Source: Oxalobacter paeniformigenes
GTDB taxonomy: Bacteria > Pseudomonadota > Gammaproteobacteria > Burkholderiales > Burkholderiaceae_D
Assembly: GCF_027158465.1 (NCBI RefSeq)
Contig: NZ_JAMKYL010000005.1
Location: forward strand, 62,001-126,000
Direction: 5' to 3'
Length of the DNA: 64,000 nt
The first letter of the stretch is position 1; each line of letters opens with the position of its first letter. Position numbers and translations under genes: made by a program. Shown one piece after another: positions 1 through 10,389 of the stretch. The notes under the pieces are model-generated. The model did no database searches. It saw nothing but the letters and a program-made list of their open reading frames with translations, and had not been told where the DNA came from.

Positions 1-76
1 GCCCGGCCTGCCTGATATTTTCCACGGGCAGCCGCCTGAACAAACGTCATTTGACAGCCACCCTCTCATTCTCGAA

Positions 77-547
77 CTAGAAGCGGAAATGCGAGAAAGC
101 CTTGTTGGCTTCTGCCATCCGATGAACTTCGTCACGTTTTCTCATGGCACCGCCGCGACCTTCTGCAGCTTCCATCAGCTCACCAGCCAGACGCTGCGGC
201 ATGGATTTTTCACTGCGTTTGGTAGCCGCTTCACGCAACCAGCGCATCGCCAGTGCCATACGACGAACCGGACGCACTTCAACAGGAACCTGATAATTGG
301 CACCGCCGACACGACGGGACTTGACTTCGACCAGCGGTTTGCAGTTATTGACCGCCTGCATGAAAATTTCCAGAGGATCTTTTCCGGATTTACCTTCGAT
401 GATTTCGAATGCACCATAAATGATGTTTTCAGCGACCGACTTCTTGCCCGAAAGCATCAGCACATTCACGAATTTTGCAACATCCACATTGCCGAACTTC
501 GGATCCGGCAGAATCTCGCGTTTCGGTACTTCACGACGACGAGGCAT
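77..547 (-). CDS. rpsG: 30S ribosomal protein S7
   Basis: A 156-residue protein with the typical S7 start (MPRRREVPKREILPDPKFG) and the conserved RRVGGANYQVPVEVRP segment near residue 80. S7 binds the 3' major domain of 16S rRNA and nucleates assembly of the 30S head. Length matches the bacterial family. The ATG is preceded by a purine-rich AAGGAAAAG site. It is the last gene of the minus-strand block, downstream of rpsL. The 76 bases beyond its stop contain no gene I can identify; fusA would be expected next, outside the window. Confidence 0.98.
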   Translation of the reverse strand: MPRRREVPKREILPDPKFGNVDVAKFVNVLMLSGKKSVAENIIYGAFEIIEGKSGKDPLEIFMQAVNNCKPLVEVKSRRVGGANYQVPVEVRPVRRMALAMRWLREAATKRSEKSMPQRLAGELMEAAEGRGGAMRKRDEVHRMAEANKAFSHFRF

Positions 548-635
548 TTCTTTTCCTTTCTTTCTTCAGCTGAGTGCAAGCACTCACGGTGACCATCATG
601 ACACACCACTTACTCGATCACACGACCGACCCAGA

Positions 636-1019
636 TTATTTACTTGCCGCTTTGGCGCGTTTTGCACCGTATTTGGAACGAGCCTGTTTACGATCCTTGA
701 CACCCTGCGTATCGAGAGAGCCACGAACCATATGGTAACGGACACCAGGCAAGTCCTTGACACGACCGCCACGCAGCAGGACAACACTGTGTTCCTGCAG
801 ATTGTGACCTTCACCGCCGATATAGGAAATGACTTCAAAACCATTGGTCAGTCTGACCTTGGCAACCTTTCTCAATGCAGAGTTAGGTTTTTTCGGGGTT
901 GTCGTATAAACACGGGTACATACGCCACGCTTTTGCGGACAGTTTTCCAACGCAGGCGACTTGCTTTTTGCCTTGACAGTCACACGTGGTTGGCGAATCA
1001 ATTGATTGATGGTTGGCAT
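636..1019 (-). CDS. rpsL: 30S ribosomal protein S12
   Basis: A 127-residue S12, part of the decoding centre. The start is placed at the ATG giving MPTINQLIRQPRV, because the open frame upstream is unrelated to S12. Lysines 43 (in TTPKKPNS) and 88 (in GGRVKDLPG) are both present; changes there are the classical streptomycin-resistance sites, so the sequence looks streptomycin-sensitive at S12. The upstream Shine-Dalgarno is weak (TTGGATT). It is followed 88 bases later by rpsG and preceded by a gap of 278 bases after rpoC that contains hairpins. Confidence 0.97.
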   Translation of the reverse strand: MPTINQLIRQPRVTVKAKSKSPALENCPQKRGVCTRVYTTTPKKPNSALRKVAKVRLTNGFEVISYIGGEGHNLQEHSVVLLRGGRVKDLPGVRYHMVRGSLDTQGVKDRKQARSKYGAKRAKAASK

Positions 1020-1047
1020 CGATTTAATCCAACTAAGTAAAATTACA

Positions 1048-1077
1048 GAAAAATCCCGACCATCCACAATGGCCGGG
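1048..1077 (-). terminator. Hairpin with U-run between rpoC and rpsL
   Basis: On the minus strand a 9-base stem with one mismatch (plus-strand arms at 1055-1063 and 1069-1077, loop CCACA) is followed by A and then five T. It has intrinsic-terminator form and lies about 30 bases upstream of the rpsL start codon. It could terminate rpoC transcripts or attenuate entry into rpsL-rpsG. Confidence 0.5.
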
Positions 1078-1225
1078 GACTCCATGGAAAAACTATCACC
1101 ACAGGTTGTGCCACCGGAAAAACGATCAGAACGATCATTATCCAAGCGCACCAAAGACTGCGGATTCTAAACTGTCTCCTTGGCAAAGTCAATTACTTCA
1201 ACGACATACACCGTCTGACCACGCC

Positions 1226-1252
1226 AAAAACAACAGGCACTGCTCTTGTTGT
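1226..1252 (-). terminator. Possible weak terminator downstream of rpoC
   Basis: A 6-base stem (arms 1230-1235 and 1247-1252, ACAACA with TGTTGT) is followed on the minus strand by a T-run (plus AAAAA at 1226-1230). It begins 46 bases past the rpoC stop. The stem is AT-rich and the loop is long, so this is a weak call. The rest of the gap 1020-1297 shows no gene. Confidence 0.3.
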
Positions 1253-1297
1253 CTCAAATAGGCATGCCGCTATTTCACGACATGCCCCCGTTCAACT

Positions 1298-4200
1298 TCA
1301 GGACTCCTGCTCAGGGTTTTCGCTGACGACATCGTGAACACTCTGTTGCTGCTCATGCTGCAACTGTTCGGCACGCTGCAAAGCTGCGCGCTCTTCCTGT
1401 TCCCAGATCGCTTTTTGCTTGCGCGCACGATGCATTGCCAGACCGGTACCGGCAGGAATCAGTCGACCAACGATCACATTTTCCTTCAGGCCTCTCAGGG
1501 AATCCTTCTTGCCCATGATAGCGGCTTCCGTCAGAACACGAGTCGTTTCCTGGAAGGACGCTGCCGAGATGAACGAATCTGTCGACAAGGATGCCTTGGT
1601 AATACCCAGCAAGACATTTTCATAAGTTGCCGGACGTTTGCCTTCCGCGATGACGCGATCGTTTTCGTCCAGCAATTCCGAACGTTCGACCTGTTCACCC
1701 GGAATGTAGCAGGTATCACCGGCATCGACCACATTCACACGACGCAGCATCTGGCGAACGATGACTTCGATATGCTTGTCGTTGATCTTCACACCCTGCA
1801 GGCGATAAACGTCCTGTACTTCATCGACGATATAGCGGGCAAGTGCCTCGATACCCAGCAAGCGCAAAATATCCTGAGGATCGGCCGGCCCATCGACGAT
1901 CATTTCGCCCTTGTTGACGACCTGACCATCATGAACCAGAACCTGCTTGTCCTTGCCGATCAGGAATTCATGACGATTGCCATCCATGTCGGTGATTTCA
2001 AGACGCTGTTTACCCTTGGTTTCCTTGCCGAACGCAACTGTACCCGTCACTTCCGCCAGCATACCGGCATCCTTCGGAGAACGGGCTTCGAACAGTTCCG
2101 CGACACGCGGCAGACCACCGGTAATGTCACGCGTCTTCTGCGATTCCGTCGGAATACGTGCAAGCACTTCACCGACAGAAACTTTCTGGCCATCCTGAAC
2201 CATCAGCAGCGCGCCGACCTGGAAGCTGATCGTCACGGCATGTTCCGTACCGGCGATCTTGACTTCCTCGCCGTTATCATTGAGCAATTTGACCTGCGGG
2301 CGTGCCGAGCGGGTCGACGTACCACGACGCTTCGGATCGATAACCACCAGCGTGGACAAACCGGTCACTTCATCGACCTGACGGGCGACAGTCACCCCTT
2401 CTTCCACATTTTCAAAGCGGATCGTACCGGCATATTCCGTAATGATCGGACGGGTCATCGGGTCCCAGGTAGCCAGTACCTTGCCAGCCTTGACCGGCAA
2501 ACCATCGTTGACCAGCAGGGTTGCGCCATACGGCACCTTATGACGTTCACGTTCACGACCGACATCGTCTGCAATGGTGATTTCACCGGAACGGGAAATC
2601 ACGATCTGGTCACCCTTGTCGTTGGTGACATAACGCATGGCCGAAGTAAAGTGAATGGTACCGTTGGAACGTGCCTCGACACTGGAAGCCACAGCGGAAC
2701 GCGATGCAGCGCCACCGATGTGGAAAGTACGCATCGTCAGCTGTGTTCCAGGTTCACCGATGGATTGTGCGGCGATCACACCGACGGCTTCGCCCGCGTT
2801 GACCAGCGTACCGCGTCCCAGATCGCGACCATAGCATTTTGCGCACATGCCGTAACGGGTTTCGCAAGTCAGCGGTGTACGAACCTTGACTTCATCGATA
2901 CCCAGACGTTCGATTTCCTCGATCTTGTCTTCGTCAAGCAGCGTACCGGCTTCGTAAAGCACTTCGCGCGATTCCGGATTGATGATGTCGTTCGCGCAAA
3001 CACGGCCCAGAATACGATCACCCAGTGTTTCGACGACTTCACCGCCTTCAATCAGCGCCTTCATGACAACGCCTTCATGCGTACCGCAATCGTCTTCGAT
3101 AACGACCAGATCCTGTGTCACATCAACCAGACGACGGGTCAGATAACCGGAGTTTGCCGTCTTCAGTGCCGTATCTGCCAGACCCTTGCGGGCGCCATGC
3201 GTGGAAATGAAGTACTGCAATACGTTCAAACCTTCACGGAAGTTGGCCGTAATCGGCGTTTCGATAATCGAGCCATCCGGTTTCGCCATCAGACCGCGCA
3301 TACCGGCCAGCTGACGGATCTGAGCGGCAGAACCACGTGCGCCGGAGTCTGCCATCATGTAAATGGAATTGAAGGATTCCTGCGTACCGACCGTACCATC
3401 ACGTTTGACGACTTCTTCCACTTTCAGCTGATCCATCATGGCCTTGCCGACGCTGTCACCGGTCTTGCCCCAGATATCGACCACCTTGTTGTAACGTTCA
3501 CCGGACGTAACCAGACCGGAAGCATATTGCTGTTCGATCTGTTTGACTTCCTGTTCGGCCGTGGAAATCAGTTCGGTTTTCTGTTTCGGTACCAGCATGT
3601 CGTTGATACAGATGGAAATACCGGCACGGGTCGCCAGCTTGAAGCCCGACTGCATCAGATGATCTGCGAACACGACGGTCGCACGCAAACCGCATTTTCT
3701 GAACGACGTATTGATAAGGCGCGAAATTTCCTTTTTCTTCAGCGGCGTATTCAGTACGGAGAACGGCAGACCTTCCGGCAGGATTTCCGAAAGCAACGCA
3801 CGGCCGACCGTCGTTTCATAACGAACCACTTTCTTGACGGTTTCACCGGAAATCGGATCCTTGACATAATCCGGCAGTCGAACCGTGATACGCGTCGCCA
3901 GTTCGACTTCCTTGTTGTCATAGGCTCGCTGGACTTCGGCGATATCGGCGAACATCATGCCTTCGCCCTTGCCGTTGATCTTTTCGCGCGTTGCATAGTA
4001 CAACCCCAGCACCATATCCTGGGACGGCACGATGGATGGTTCGCCGTTGGACGGGAACAGAATATTGTTCGAAGACAACATCAGGGTACGCGCTTCGAGC
4101 TGTGCCTCGATCGACAACGGAACGTGTACCGCCATCTGGTCACCGTCGAAGTCAGCGTTGAACGCTGCACAAACCAGCGGATGCAGCTGGATGGCCTTAC

Positions 4201-5530
4201 CTTCGATCAATACCGGTTCGAAAGCCTGAATACCCAGACGGTGCAACGTCGGTGCACGGTTGAGCATCACCGGATGTTCACGGATGACTTCCTCGAGAAT
4301 ATCCCAGACGACCGGTTCCTGAAGTTCGACCAGACGTTTGGCGGCCTTGATAGTCGTGGCCAACCCCATCAGTTCAAGTCTGTTGAAAATGAACGGCTTG
4401 AACAATTCCAGCGCCATCAACTTCGGCAAACCACACTGGTGCAGTTTCAGCTGTGGACCGACGGTAATGACGGAACGGCCGGAATAGTCGACACGCTTGC
4501 CCAGCAAGTTCTGACGGAAACGCCCACCCTTGCCCTTGATCATTTCTGCAAGGGATTTCAACGGACGCTTGTTCGCGCCGGTCATGGCCTTGCCGCGACG
4601 ACCGTTATCCAGCAATGAATCGACCGCTTCCTGAAGCATACGTTTTTCATTGCGGGTGATGATTTCCGGAGCACGCAATTCCAGCAGACGTTTCAGACGA
4701 TTATTGCGGTTGATGACACGGCGATACAGATCGTTCAGATCGGAAGTCGCGAAACGACCACCGTCCAGCGGCACCAGCGGACGCAATTCCGGCGGCAACA
4801 CTGGCAGCACTTCCATAATCATCCATTCCGGCTTGATTCCGGAACGCTGGAAAGCTTCGAGCACTTTCAGACGTTTTGCGTACTTCTTGATTTTGGCTTC
4901 CGACTTGGAATCCTTGAGTTCATTGCGCAGCAATTCCGCTTCACGGTCGATATCGATCGAACGCAACAGCTCACGAATACCTTCAGCGCCCATGGAGGCG
5001 GAAAATTCGTCACCGTATTCCTCATATTTTGCCGCATAATCATCTTCTGACATGATCTGGCATTTCTTGAGCGGCGTCATGCCCGGATCGGTAACGACAT
5101 AGGCTTCGAAATACAAGACACGTTCGATATCGCGCAACGTCATATCGAGCACCATACCCAGACGCGACGGCAGGGATTTCAGAAACCAGATATGTGCCGC
5201 CGGCGAAGCCAGTTCGATATGACCCATCCGTTCACGGCGGACTTTCGCCAGCGTTACTTCGACACCGCATTTTTCGCAAATCACACCACGGTGTTTCAGA
5301 CGCTTGTACTTGCCGCACAGACATTCGTAATCCTTGATAGGCCCGAAAATCTTCGCGCAGAACAGGCCGTCACGTTCCGGCTTGAATGTACGGTAATTGA
5401 TCGTTTCCGGTTTCTTGACTTCACCATAAGACCAGGATCTGATTTTTTCAGGGGATGCCAGACCAATCTTGATGGCATCGAATTGTTCATCTTGCTGAAC
5501 TTGCTTGAATAGATCGAGCAGTGCTTTCAT
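1298..5530 (-). CDS. rpoC: RNA polymerase subunit beta-prime
   Basis: A 1410-residue beta-prime subunit. The N-terminal zinc finger has cysteines at 70, 72, 85 and 88. The catalytic NADFDGDQ motif occupies residues 458-465, with the Mg-binding aspartates at 460, 462 and 464, the same numbering as in E. coli. The open frame extends 27 codons upstream, but the ATG at 5530 gives the standard MKALLDLFKQ start and has a GGAG site. It lies 90 bases downstream of rpoB, transcribed with it, and forms the active-site half of the core enzyme. Confidence 0.99.
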   Translation of the reverse strand: MKALLDLFKQVQQDEQFDAIKIGLASPEKIRSWSYGEVKKPETINYRTFKPERDGLFCAKIFGPIKDYECLCGKYKRLKHRGVICEKCGVEVTLAKVRRERMGHIELASPAAHIWFLKSLPSRLGMVLDMTLRDIERVLYFEAYVVTDPGMTPLKKCQIMSEDDYAAKYEEYGDEFSASMGAEGIRELLRSIDIDREAELLRNELKDSKSEAKIKKYAKRLKVLEAFQRSGIKPEWMIMEVLPVLPPELRPLVPLDGGRFATSDLNDLYRRVINRNNRLKRLLELRAPEIITRNEKRMLQEAVDSLLDNGRRGKAMTGANKRPLKSLAEMIKGKGGRFRQNLLGKRVDYSGRSVITVGPQLKLHQCGLPKLMALELFKPFIFNRLELMGLATTIKAAKRLVELQEPVVWDILEEVIREHPVMLNRAPTLHRLGIQAFEPVLIEGKAIQLHPLVCAAFNADFDGDQMAVHVPLSIEAQLEARTLMLSSNNILFPSNGEPSIVPSQDMVLGLYYATREKINGKGEGMMFADIAEVQRAYDNKEVELATRITVRLPDYVKDPISGETVKKVVRYETTVGRALLSEILPEGLPFSVLNTPLKKKEISRLINTSFRKCGLRATVVFADHLMQSGFKLATRAGISICINDMLVPKQKTELISTAEQEVKQIEQQYASGLVTSGERYNKVVDIWGKTGDSVGKAMMDQLKVEEVVKRDGTVGTQESFNSIYMMADSGARGSAAQIRQLAGMRGLMAKPDGSIIETPITANFREGLNVLQYFISTHGARKGLADTALKTANSGYLTRRLVDVTQDLVVIEDDCGTHEGVVMKALIEGGEVVETLGDRILGRVCANDIINPESREVLYEAGTLLDEDKIEEIERLGIDEVKVRTPLTCETRYGMCAKCYGRDLGRGTLVNAGEAVGVIAAQSIGEPGTQLTMRTFHIGGAASRSAVASSVEARSNGTIHFTSAMRYVTNDKGDQIVISRSGEITIADDVGRERERHKVPYGATLLVNDGLPVKAGKVLATWDPMTRPIITEYAGTIRFENVEEGVTVARQVDEVTGLSTLVVIDPKRRGTSTRSARPQVKLLNDNGEEVKIAGTEHAVTISFQVGALLMVQDGQKVSVGEVLARIPTESQKTRDITGGLPRVAELFEARSPKDAGMLAEVTGTVAFGKETKGKQRLEITDMDGNRHEFLIGKDKQVLVHDGQVVNKGEMIVDGPADPQDILRLLGIEALARYIVDEVQDVYRLQGVKINDKHIEVIVRQMLRRVNVVDAGDTCYIPGEQVERSELLDENDRVIAEGKRPATYENVLLGITKASLSTDSFISAASFQETTRVLTEAAIMGKKDSLRGLKENVIVGRLIPAGTGLAMHRARKQKAIWEQEERAALQRAEQLQHEQQQSVHDVVSENPEQES

Positions 5531-5620
5531 CTTTTCACTCCAATTGGGTGAGAACTGCGGCCAAAAATTCTGTACCGGACAAGGTGGCCAGGCGCCCTGT
5601 CCGGTCGTCAACTCGCTTGC

Positions 5621-8600
5621 CTAGTTACGTTCCAGATCGATATCGATACCCAGGGAACGGATTTCCTTCACGAGCACATTGAAGGATTCAGGCATACCTG
5701 CGTCGATGACGTGATCCCCCTTGACCAGATTTTCATAAACTTTCGTCCGGCCTGCAACATCGTCGGATTTCACCGTCAGCATTTCCTGCAATACATACGA
5801 TGCACCATAGGCTTCCAGTGCCCAGACTTCCATTTCGCCGAAACGCTGGCCGCCGAATTGCGCCTTGCCGCCCAACGGCTGCTGTGTAACCAGCGAATAC
5901 GGACCTGTCGAACGTGCATGCATCTTGTCATCGACCAGATGGTGCAATTTCAGCATATGCTTGTATCCGACCGTCACCGGACGTTCGAACGGTTCACCGG
6001 TACGGCCGTCATACAGGGTAACCTGGTTCTTCATTTCCGTCATGCCCAGTTTCTTGGCAATATCGTCCGGATAGGCCAGATCCAGCATACGGCGGATTTC
6101 TTCTTCATCGGCGCCATCGAAAACCGGCGTAGCAAACGGCACACCATCCTTCAGGTTTTCCGCCAGCGTCAGCACTTCCGCTTCCGTCAGGCTATCCAGA
6201 TCTTCCGGCTTGCCGCTGCTCAGATAAATCTCTTTGAGGAACGCGCGGATATCTTCGACTTTACGTTTGGCCTGAAGCATTTCACCGATACGCAGCCCCA
6301 GACCTTTCGATGCCCAACCCAAATGGGTTTCCAGAATCTGACCGATATTCATACGTGAAGGAACGCCCAACGGATTCAACACGATATCGGCCGGCGTACC
6401 GTCGGCCATATACGGCATATCCTCGATCGGGACGATCTTCGAGACAACGCCCTTGTTGCCGTGACGACCTGCCATCTTGTCGCCGGGCTGCAAACGACGT
6501 TTGACCGCCAGATAAACCTTGACCATCTTCTGCACGCCGGGCTGCAATTCATCACCCTGCGTCAGCTTCTTGCGTTTTTCTTCAAACGCCAGATCGAACT
6601 GGTGACGTTTTTCCTCGATCGAATCCTTGATCGCTTCCAGCGCATTGGCGGTTTCTTCGTCGGCAGGACGGATATCGAACCAGTGGTATCTTTCCAGATC
6701 CGACAAATATTCCTGCGTGATTTCAGCACCGCGAGCCAGTTTCTTCGGACCGCCGTTGACTTTCTTGCCGATCAGAAGCTTGCTCAAACGCTGGAATGCA
6801 TCCCCTTCCACAATACGCATCTGGTCGTTCAGATCGATACGATAGCGTTTCAGTTCGTCATCGATAATCTGCTGGGCACGTTTGTCGCGAACCAGACCTT
6901 CACGCGTGAAAACCTGAACGTCGATAACGGTACCGACCATGCCGGACGGAACACGCAACGACGTATCTTTCACATCCGATGCCTTTTCACCGAAAATCGC
7001 ACGCAGCAATTTTTCTTCCGGCGTCAACTGGGTTTCGCCACGCGGCGTCACCTTGCCCACCAACACGTCACCTGCCTCGACTTCCGCACCGATATAGACG
7101 ATACCGGACTCATCCAGACGGGCAAGCTGGTTTTCCGCCAGATTGGAAATATCGCGAGTGATTTCTTCAGGTCCCAGCTTCGTGTCACGTGCCACAACCG
7201 AGAGTTCCTCGATATGGATTGACGTATAACGGTCATCCTCGACAACCTTTTCGGAAATCAGGATCGAGTCTTCATAGTTAAGACCGTTCCATGGCGTAAA
7301 CGCAACCAGCAGATTCTGGCCGAGTGCCAGTTCACCCAGATCCGTCGATGCACCATCCGCGATCACATCCCCCTTGGCGATACGGTCGCCGACCTTGACG
7401 ATCGGACGCTGGTTGATGTTCGTATTCTGGTTGGAACGGGTATATTTGATCAGATTGTAAATATCGACACCGACTTCACCAGCCTTGGCTTCCTCATCGT
7501 TGACACGAACGACGACACGGCCTGCATCAATATAATCAACCACACCACCTCTGACCGCCTGAACAGTCGTGCCGGAGTCCACCGCTACCGTCCGTTCGAT
7601 ACCGGTACCAACCAGCGCTTTCTGTGGCCTCAGACACGGAACGGCCTGACGCTGCATGTTGGCTCCCATCAATGCACGGTTAGCGTCATCATGTTCAAGG
7701 AACGGAATCAGCGATGCAGCGACAGAGACGATCTGACCCGGAGCGACATCCATGTACTGGACACGTTCCGGTGATACCAGAATGGTTTCACCTGCCTCAC
7801 GAGCGGAAACCAGTTCATCCACCAGCATCCCGTTTTCGATCTTGCTGTTTGCCTGCGCGATGATATAGCGACCTTCCTCGATCGCGGACAAATATTCGAT
7901 CTGGTCGGTCACATGACTGTCGACGACCTTGCGATACGGAGTTTCCAGAAAACCGTATTCATTCAGGCGCGCGTAAAGTGCCAGCGAATTGATCAGGCCG
8001 ATATTCGGGCCTTCCGGTGTTTCGATCGGGCAGACACGGCCATAATGGGTCGGATGCACGTCACGCACTTCAAAGCCTGCACGTTCGCGGGTCAAACCGC
8101 CAGGACCAAGTGCCGATACACGACGCTTGTGTGTAATTTCAGACAGCGGATTGGTCTGATCCATAAACTGCGACAACTGCGACGATCCGAAGAATTCGCG
8201 AATCGCTGCGGAAATCGGTTTGGAATTGATCAGATCATGCGGCATCAGATTGTCGGTTTCAGCCTGTCCCAGACGTTCCTTCACAGCGCGTTCCACTCTG
8301 ACCAGACCGGCACGGAACTGGTTTTCAGCCAATTCGCCGACACAGCGGACACGCCGATTGCCAAGATGGTCGATATCGTCAATTTCACCGCGACCATTGC
8401 GCAATTCGACCAAAATCTTGATGACCGACAGAATATCGTCATTGGACAACGTCATCGGCCCTGTCAGCTCATCACGTCCGACGCGGCTGTTGAACTTCAT
8501 CCTGCCGACTGCGGACAAGTCGTAACGTTCCTCGTTATAGAACAGCCCATTGAACAACGCTTCAACGGATTCTTCGGTCGGCGGTTCGCCAGGACGCATC

Positions 8601-9724
8601 ATGCGGTAAATGGCGATTCTCGCGGCCATCTGATCGGCTGTTTCGTCCATGCGAAGAGTCTGGGAAATATAAGCCCCCTGATCCAGATCATTCGTATACA
8701 ACGTCTGGATTTCGGAAACACCTGCTTCACGCAGGCGATTCATGACATCTTCCGTAATTTCATCATTGGCCCGTGCGATGATCTCGCCGGTATCCTGATC
8801 GACGATATTTTTGGCCAGCGCACGCCCGTACAGGAAATCTTCTGGCACGGAAATCCGCTTGATACCCGCCGCCTCGATATCACGAATATGACGTGCATTG
8901 ATACGTTTATCCTTTTCGACCAGTACCTTGCCGTCTTTGCCCAGAATATCGAAACGTGCGATTTCGCCACGCATACGCGATGGAACGAATTCCATTTCAG
9001 CGCCCTGTGGACGCAGCAGGAAATCGTCAAATACGAAGAAATTTTCCAGAATTTCTTCAGATGTCATGCCAATGGCCTTGAGCAGAATCGTCACTGGCAT
9101 CTTGCGACGGCGGTCGATACGGAAGAACAGAATATCTTTCGGATCGAATTCGAAATCAAGCCATGAACCGCGGTAGGGAATGATTCGTGCGGAAAAAAGC
9201 AGTTTTCCGGATGAATGCGTCTTGCCCTTGTCATGTTCGAAAAAGACACCCGGCGAACGATGCAGCTGCGATACGATGACACGTTCCGTACCGTTGATGA
9301 CAAAGGAACCGGTTGCAGTCATCAGGGGCAATTCACCCATATAGACTTCCTGTTCCTTCATTTCCTTGACTACAGGTTTGGTCGGCGATTCCTTGTCCAG
9401 AATCACCAGACGAACCTTTGCCCGCAACGGTGACGCCAGAGTCAGGCCTCGCTGCTGGCATTCCTTGACATCGAACGGCGGATCACCCAATGTATAGGAA
9501 ATAAACTCCAGTCTCGCGAAACCGTTATGCGAGACGATCGGAAAAATGGACGTAAACGCAGACTGCAAGCCTTCGTTCTTGCGTTTCAATGGAGGGACAT
9601 CGGCTTGCAGGAATTTTTCATAAGATTCAAGCTGTGTCGCCAGCAAAAAGGGAACTTGGTGAACATTATCGCGCTTTGCAAACGATTTGCGGATGCGCTT
9701 CTTCTCAGTAAATGAGTAGTGCAT
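5621..9724 (-). CDS. rpoB: RNA polymerase subunit beta
   Basis: A 1367-residue beta subunit of the length usual in betaproteobacteria. The start chosen is the ATG giving MHYSFTEKKRIRKSF with GGAG five bases upstream; an in-frame GTG two codons earlier overlaps that ribosome site and is unlikely. The rifampicin region reads SQFMDQTNPLSEITHKRR; D522, H532 and S537 match E. coli D516, H526 and S531, so no resistance change is seen there. The conserved GDKMAGRHGNKG segment is intact. It is cotranscribed with rplL upstream and rpoC downstream. Confidence 0.99.
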   Translation of the reverse strand: MHYSFTEKKRIRKSFAKRDNVHQVPFLLATQLESYEKFLQADVPPLKRKNEGLQSAFTSIFPIVSHNGFARLEFISYTLGDPPFDVKECQQRGLTLASPLRAKVRLVILDKESPTKPVVKEMKEQEVYMGELPLMTATGSFVINGTERVIVSQLHRSPGVFFEHDKGKTHSSGKLLFSARIIPYRGSWLDFEFDPKDILFFRIDRRRKMPVTILLKAIGMTSEEILENFFVFDDFLLRPQGAEMEFVPSRMRGEIARFDILGKDGKVLVEKDKRINARHIRDIEAAGIKRISVPEDFLYGRALAKNIVDQDTGEIIARANDEITEDVMNRLREAGVSEIQTLYTNDLDQGAYISQTLRMDETADQMAARIAIYRMMRPGEPPTEESVEALFNGLFYNEERYDLSAVGRMKFNSRVGRDELTGPMTLSNDDILSVIKILVELRNGRGEIDDIDHLGNRRVRCVGELAENQFRAGLVRVERAVKERLGQAETDNLMPHDLINSKPISAAIREFFGSSQLSQFMDQTNPLSEITHKRRVSALGPGGLTRERAGFEVRDVHPTHYGRVCPIETPEGPNIGLINSLALYARLNEYGFLETPYRKVVDSHVTDQIEYLSAIEEGRYIIAQANSKIENGMLVDELVSAREAGETILVSPERVQYMDVAPGQIVSVAASLIPFLEHDDANRALMGANMQRQAVPCLRPQKALVGTGIERTVAVDSGTTVQAVRGGVVDYIDAGRVVVRVNDEEAKAGEVGVDIYNLIKYTRSNQNTNINQRPIVKVGDRIAKGDVIADGASTDLGELALGQNLLVAFTPWNGLNYEDSILISEKVVEDDRYTSIHIEELSVVARDTKLGPEEITRDISNLAENQLARLDESGIVYIGAEVEAGDVLVGKVTPRGETQLTPEEKLLRAIFGEKASDVKDTSLRVPSGMVGTVIDVQVFTREGLVRDKRAQQIIDDELKRYRIDLNDQMRIVEGDAFQRLSKLLIGKKVNGGPKKLARGAEITQEYLSDLERYHWFDIRPADEETANALEAIKDSIEEKRHQFDLAFEEKRKKLTQGDELQPGVQKMVKVYLAVKRRLQPGDKMAGRHGNKGVVSKIVPIEDMPYMADGTPADIVLNPLGVPSRMNIGQILETHLGWASKGLGLRIGEMLQAKRKVEDIRAFLKEIYLSSGKPEDLDSLTEAEVLTLAENLKDGVPFATPVFDGADEEEIRRMLDLAYPDDIAKKLGMTEMKNQVTLYDGRTGEPFERPVTVGYKHMLKLHHLVDDKMHARSTGPYSLVTQQPLGGKAQFGGQRFGEMEVWALEAYGASYVLQEMLTVKSDDVAGRTKVYENLVKGDHVIDAGMPESFNVLVKEIRSLGIDIDLERN

Positions 9725-9858
9725 GGACACTCCATGAGTGGCTGAAGGATGGAAAATTCAGTTTTGTGCTCTGGTCTCCGGACCAGACGCATAAAACTCA
9801 AGTTTCAATTCCAGCGTGCTAAGCAAGCTATTTCACGAAACACAATTAAGTCAAAGCC

Positions 9859-9880
9859 GAATCGCCCATGCAGGCGATTC
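9859..9880 (-). promoter_or_regulatory. Perfect hairpin in the rplL-rpoB gap
   Basis: The arms 9859-9866 and 9873-9880 are perfect 8-base complements with a 6-base loop. No U-run follows, so this is not a classical terminator. The E. coli rplL-rpoB gap carries an attenuator and an RNase III site, and this hairpin may have a similar role. That role is inferred from position only. The remainder of the gap 9725-9923 shows nothing else clear. Confidence 0.45.
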
Positions 9881-9923
9881 AGCAATGACTCGAATACTGC
9901 AAAAACTGTCGGCAAAACCGAAA

Positions 9924-10304
9924 TTACTTGATTTCGACTTTTGCGCCAGCTGCTTCCAGTTTTTTCTTGGCTTCTTCTGCGTCAGCCTTGCTGACACCTT
10001 CCTTGACCGGCTTCGGTGCGGAATCAACCATATCCTTGGCTTCCTTCAGGCCCAGACCGGTGATTTCACGAACAGCCTTGATGACTGCAACCTTGTTGGA
10101 ACCGAATTCGGACAGAACAACGGTGAATTCGGTCTGTTCTTCAGCAGCAGCAGCACCTGCAGCAGCACCGCCTGCAGGACCAGCAACAGCCATAGCGGCA
10201 GCAGAAACGCCAAATTTTTCTTCGAATGCCTTGACCAGGTCATTCAGTTCCATAACGGACATCGCGCCAACGGCTTCCAGGATGTCTTCTTTGCTAATTG
10301 CCAT
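9924..10304 (-). CDS. rplL: 50S ribosomal protein L7/L12
   Basis: A 126-residue stalk protein with the expected three parts: an N-terminal dimerisation helix region (MAISKEDILEAVGAMSVMEL), an Ala/Gly-rich hinge around residues 38-54, and the C-terminal factor-binding domain with the GLGLKEAKDMVDSAPKPVKE segment. Dimers bind L10 and recruit elongation factors to the ribosome. It lies 85 bases after rplJ. Spacing from rpoB is about 200 bases and includes a hairpin. Confidence 0.98.
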   Translation of the reverse strand: MAISKEDILEAVGAMSVMELNDLVKAFEEKFGVSAAAMAVAGPAGGAAAGAAAAEEQTEFTVVLSEFGSNKVAVIKAVREITGLGLKEAKDMVDSAPKPVKEGVSKADAEEAKKKLEAAGAKVEIK

Positions 10305-10389
10305 GTAAAACTCCTAAATTTTTTGTTAAATACAATATTCGGTACATGCGAGCGACAAGTACGGACATGATCCGCACAAAACAGGCCCA

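Noticed and set aside
1..76. An ATG frame running to the left edge on the minus strand, possible start of fusA
   Set aside because: The translated start (MTFVQAAARGKYQ) does not match the EF-G start, so I treat it as noncoding sequence after rpsG.
1334..4618. A 1094-codon open frame antisense to rpoC, and similar long antisense frames opposite rpoB and groEL
   Set aside because: They arise from codon bias on the opposite strand of highly expressed genes. The translations are low in sense (Arg/Gln/Thr/Phe-rich, no domains) and lack ribosome sites.
9725..9730. GTG start for rpoB two codons upstream
   Set aside because: It overlaps the GGAG ribosome site, and the ATG gives the conserved MHYSFTEKK start.
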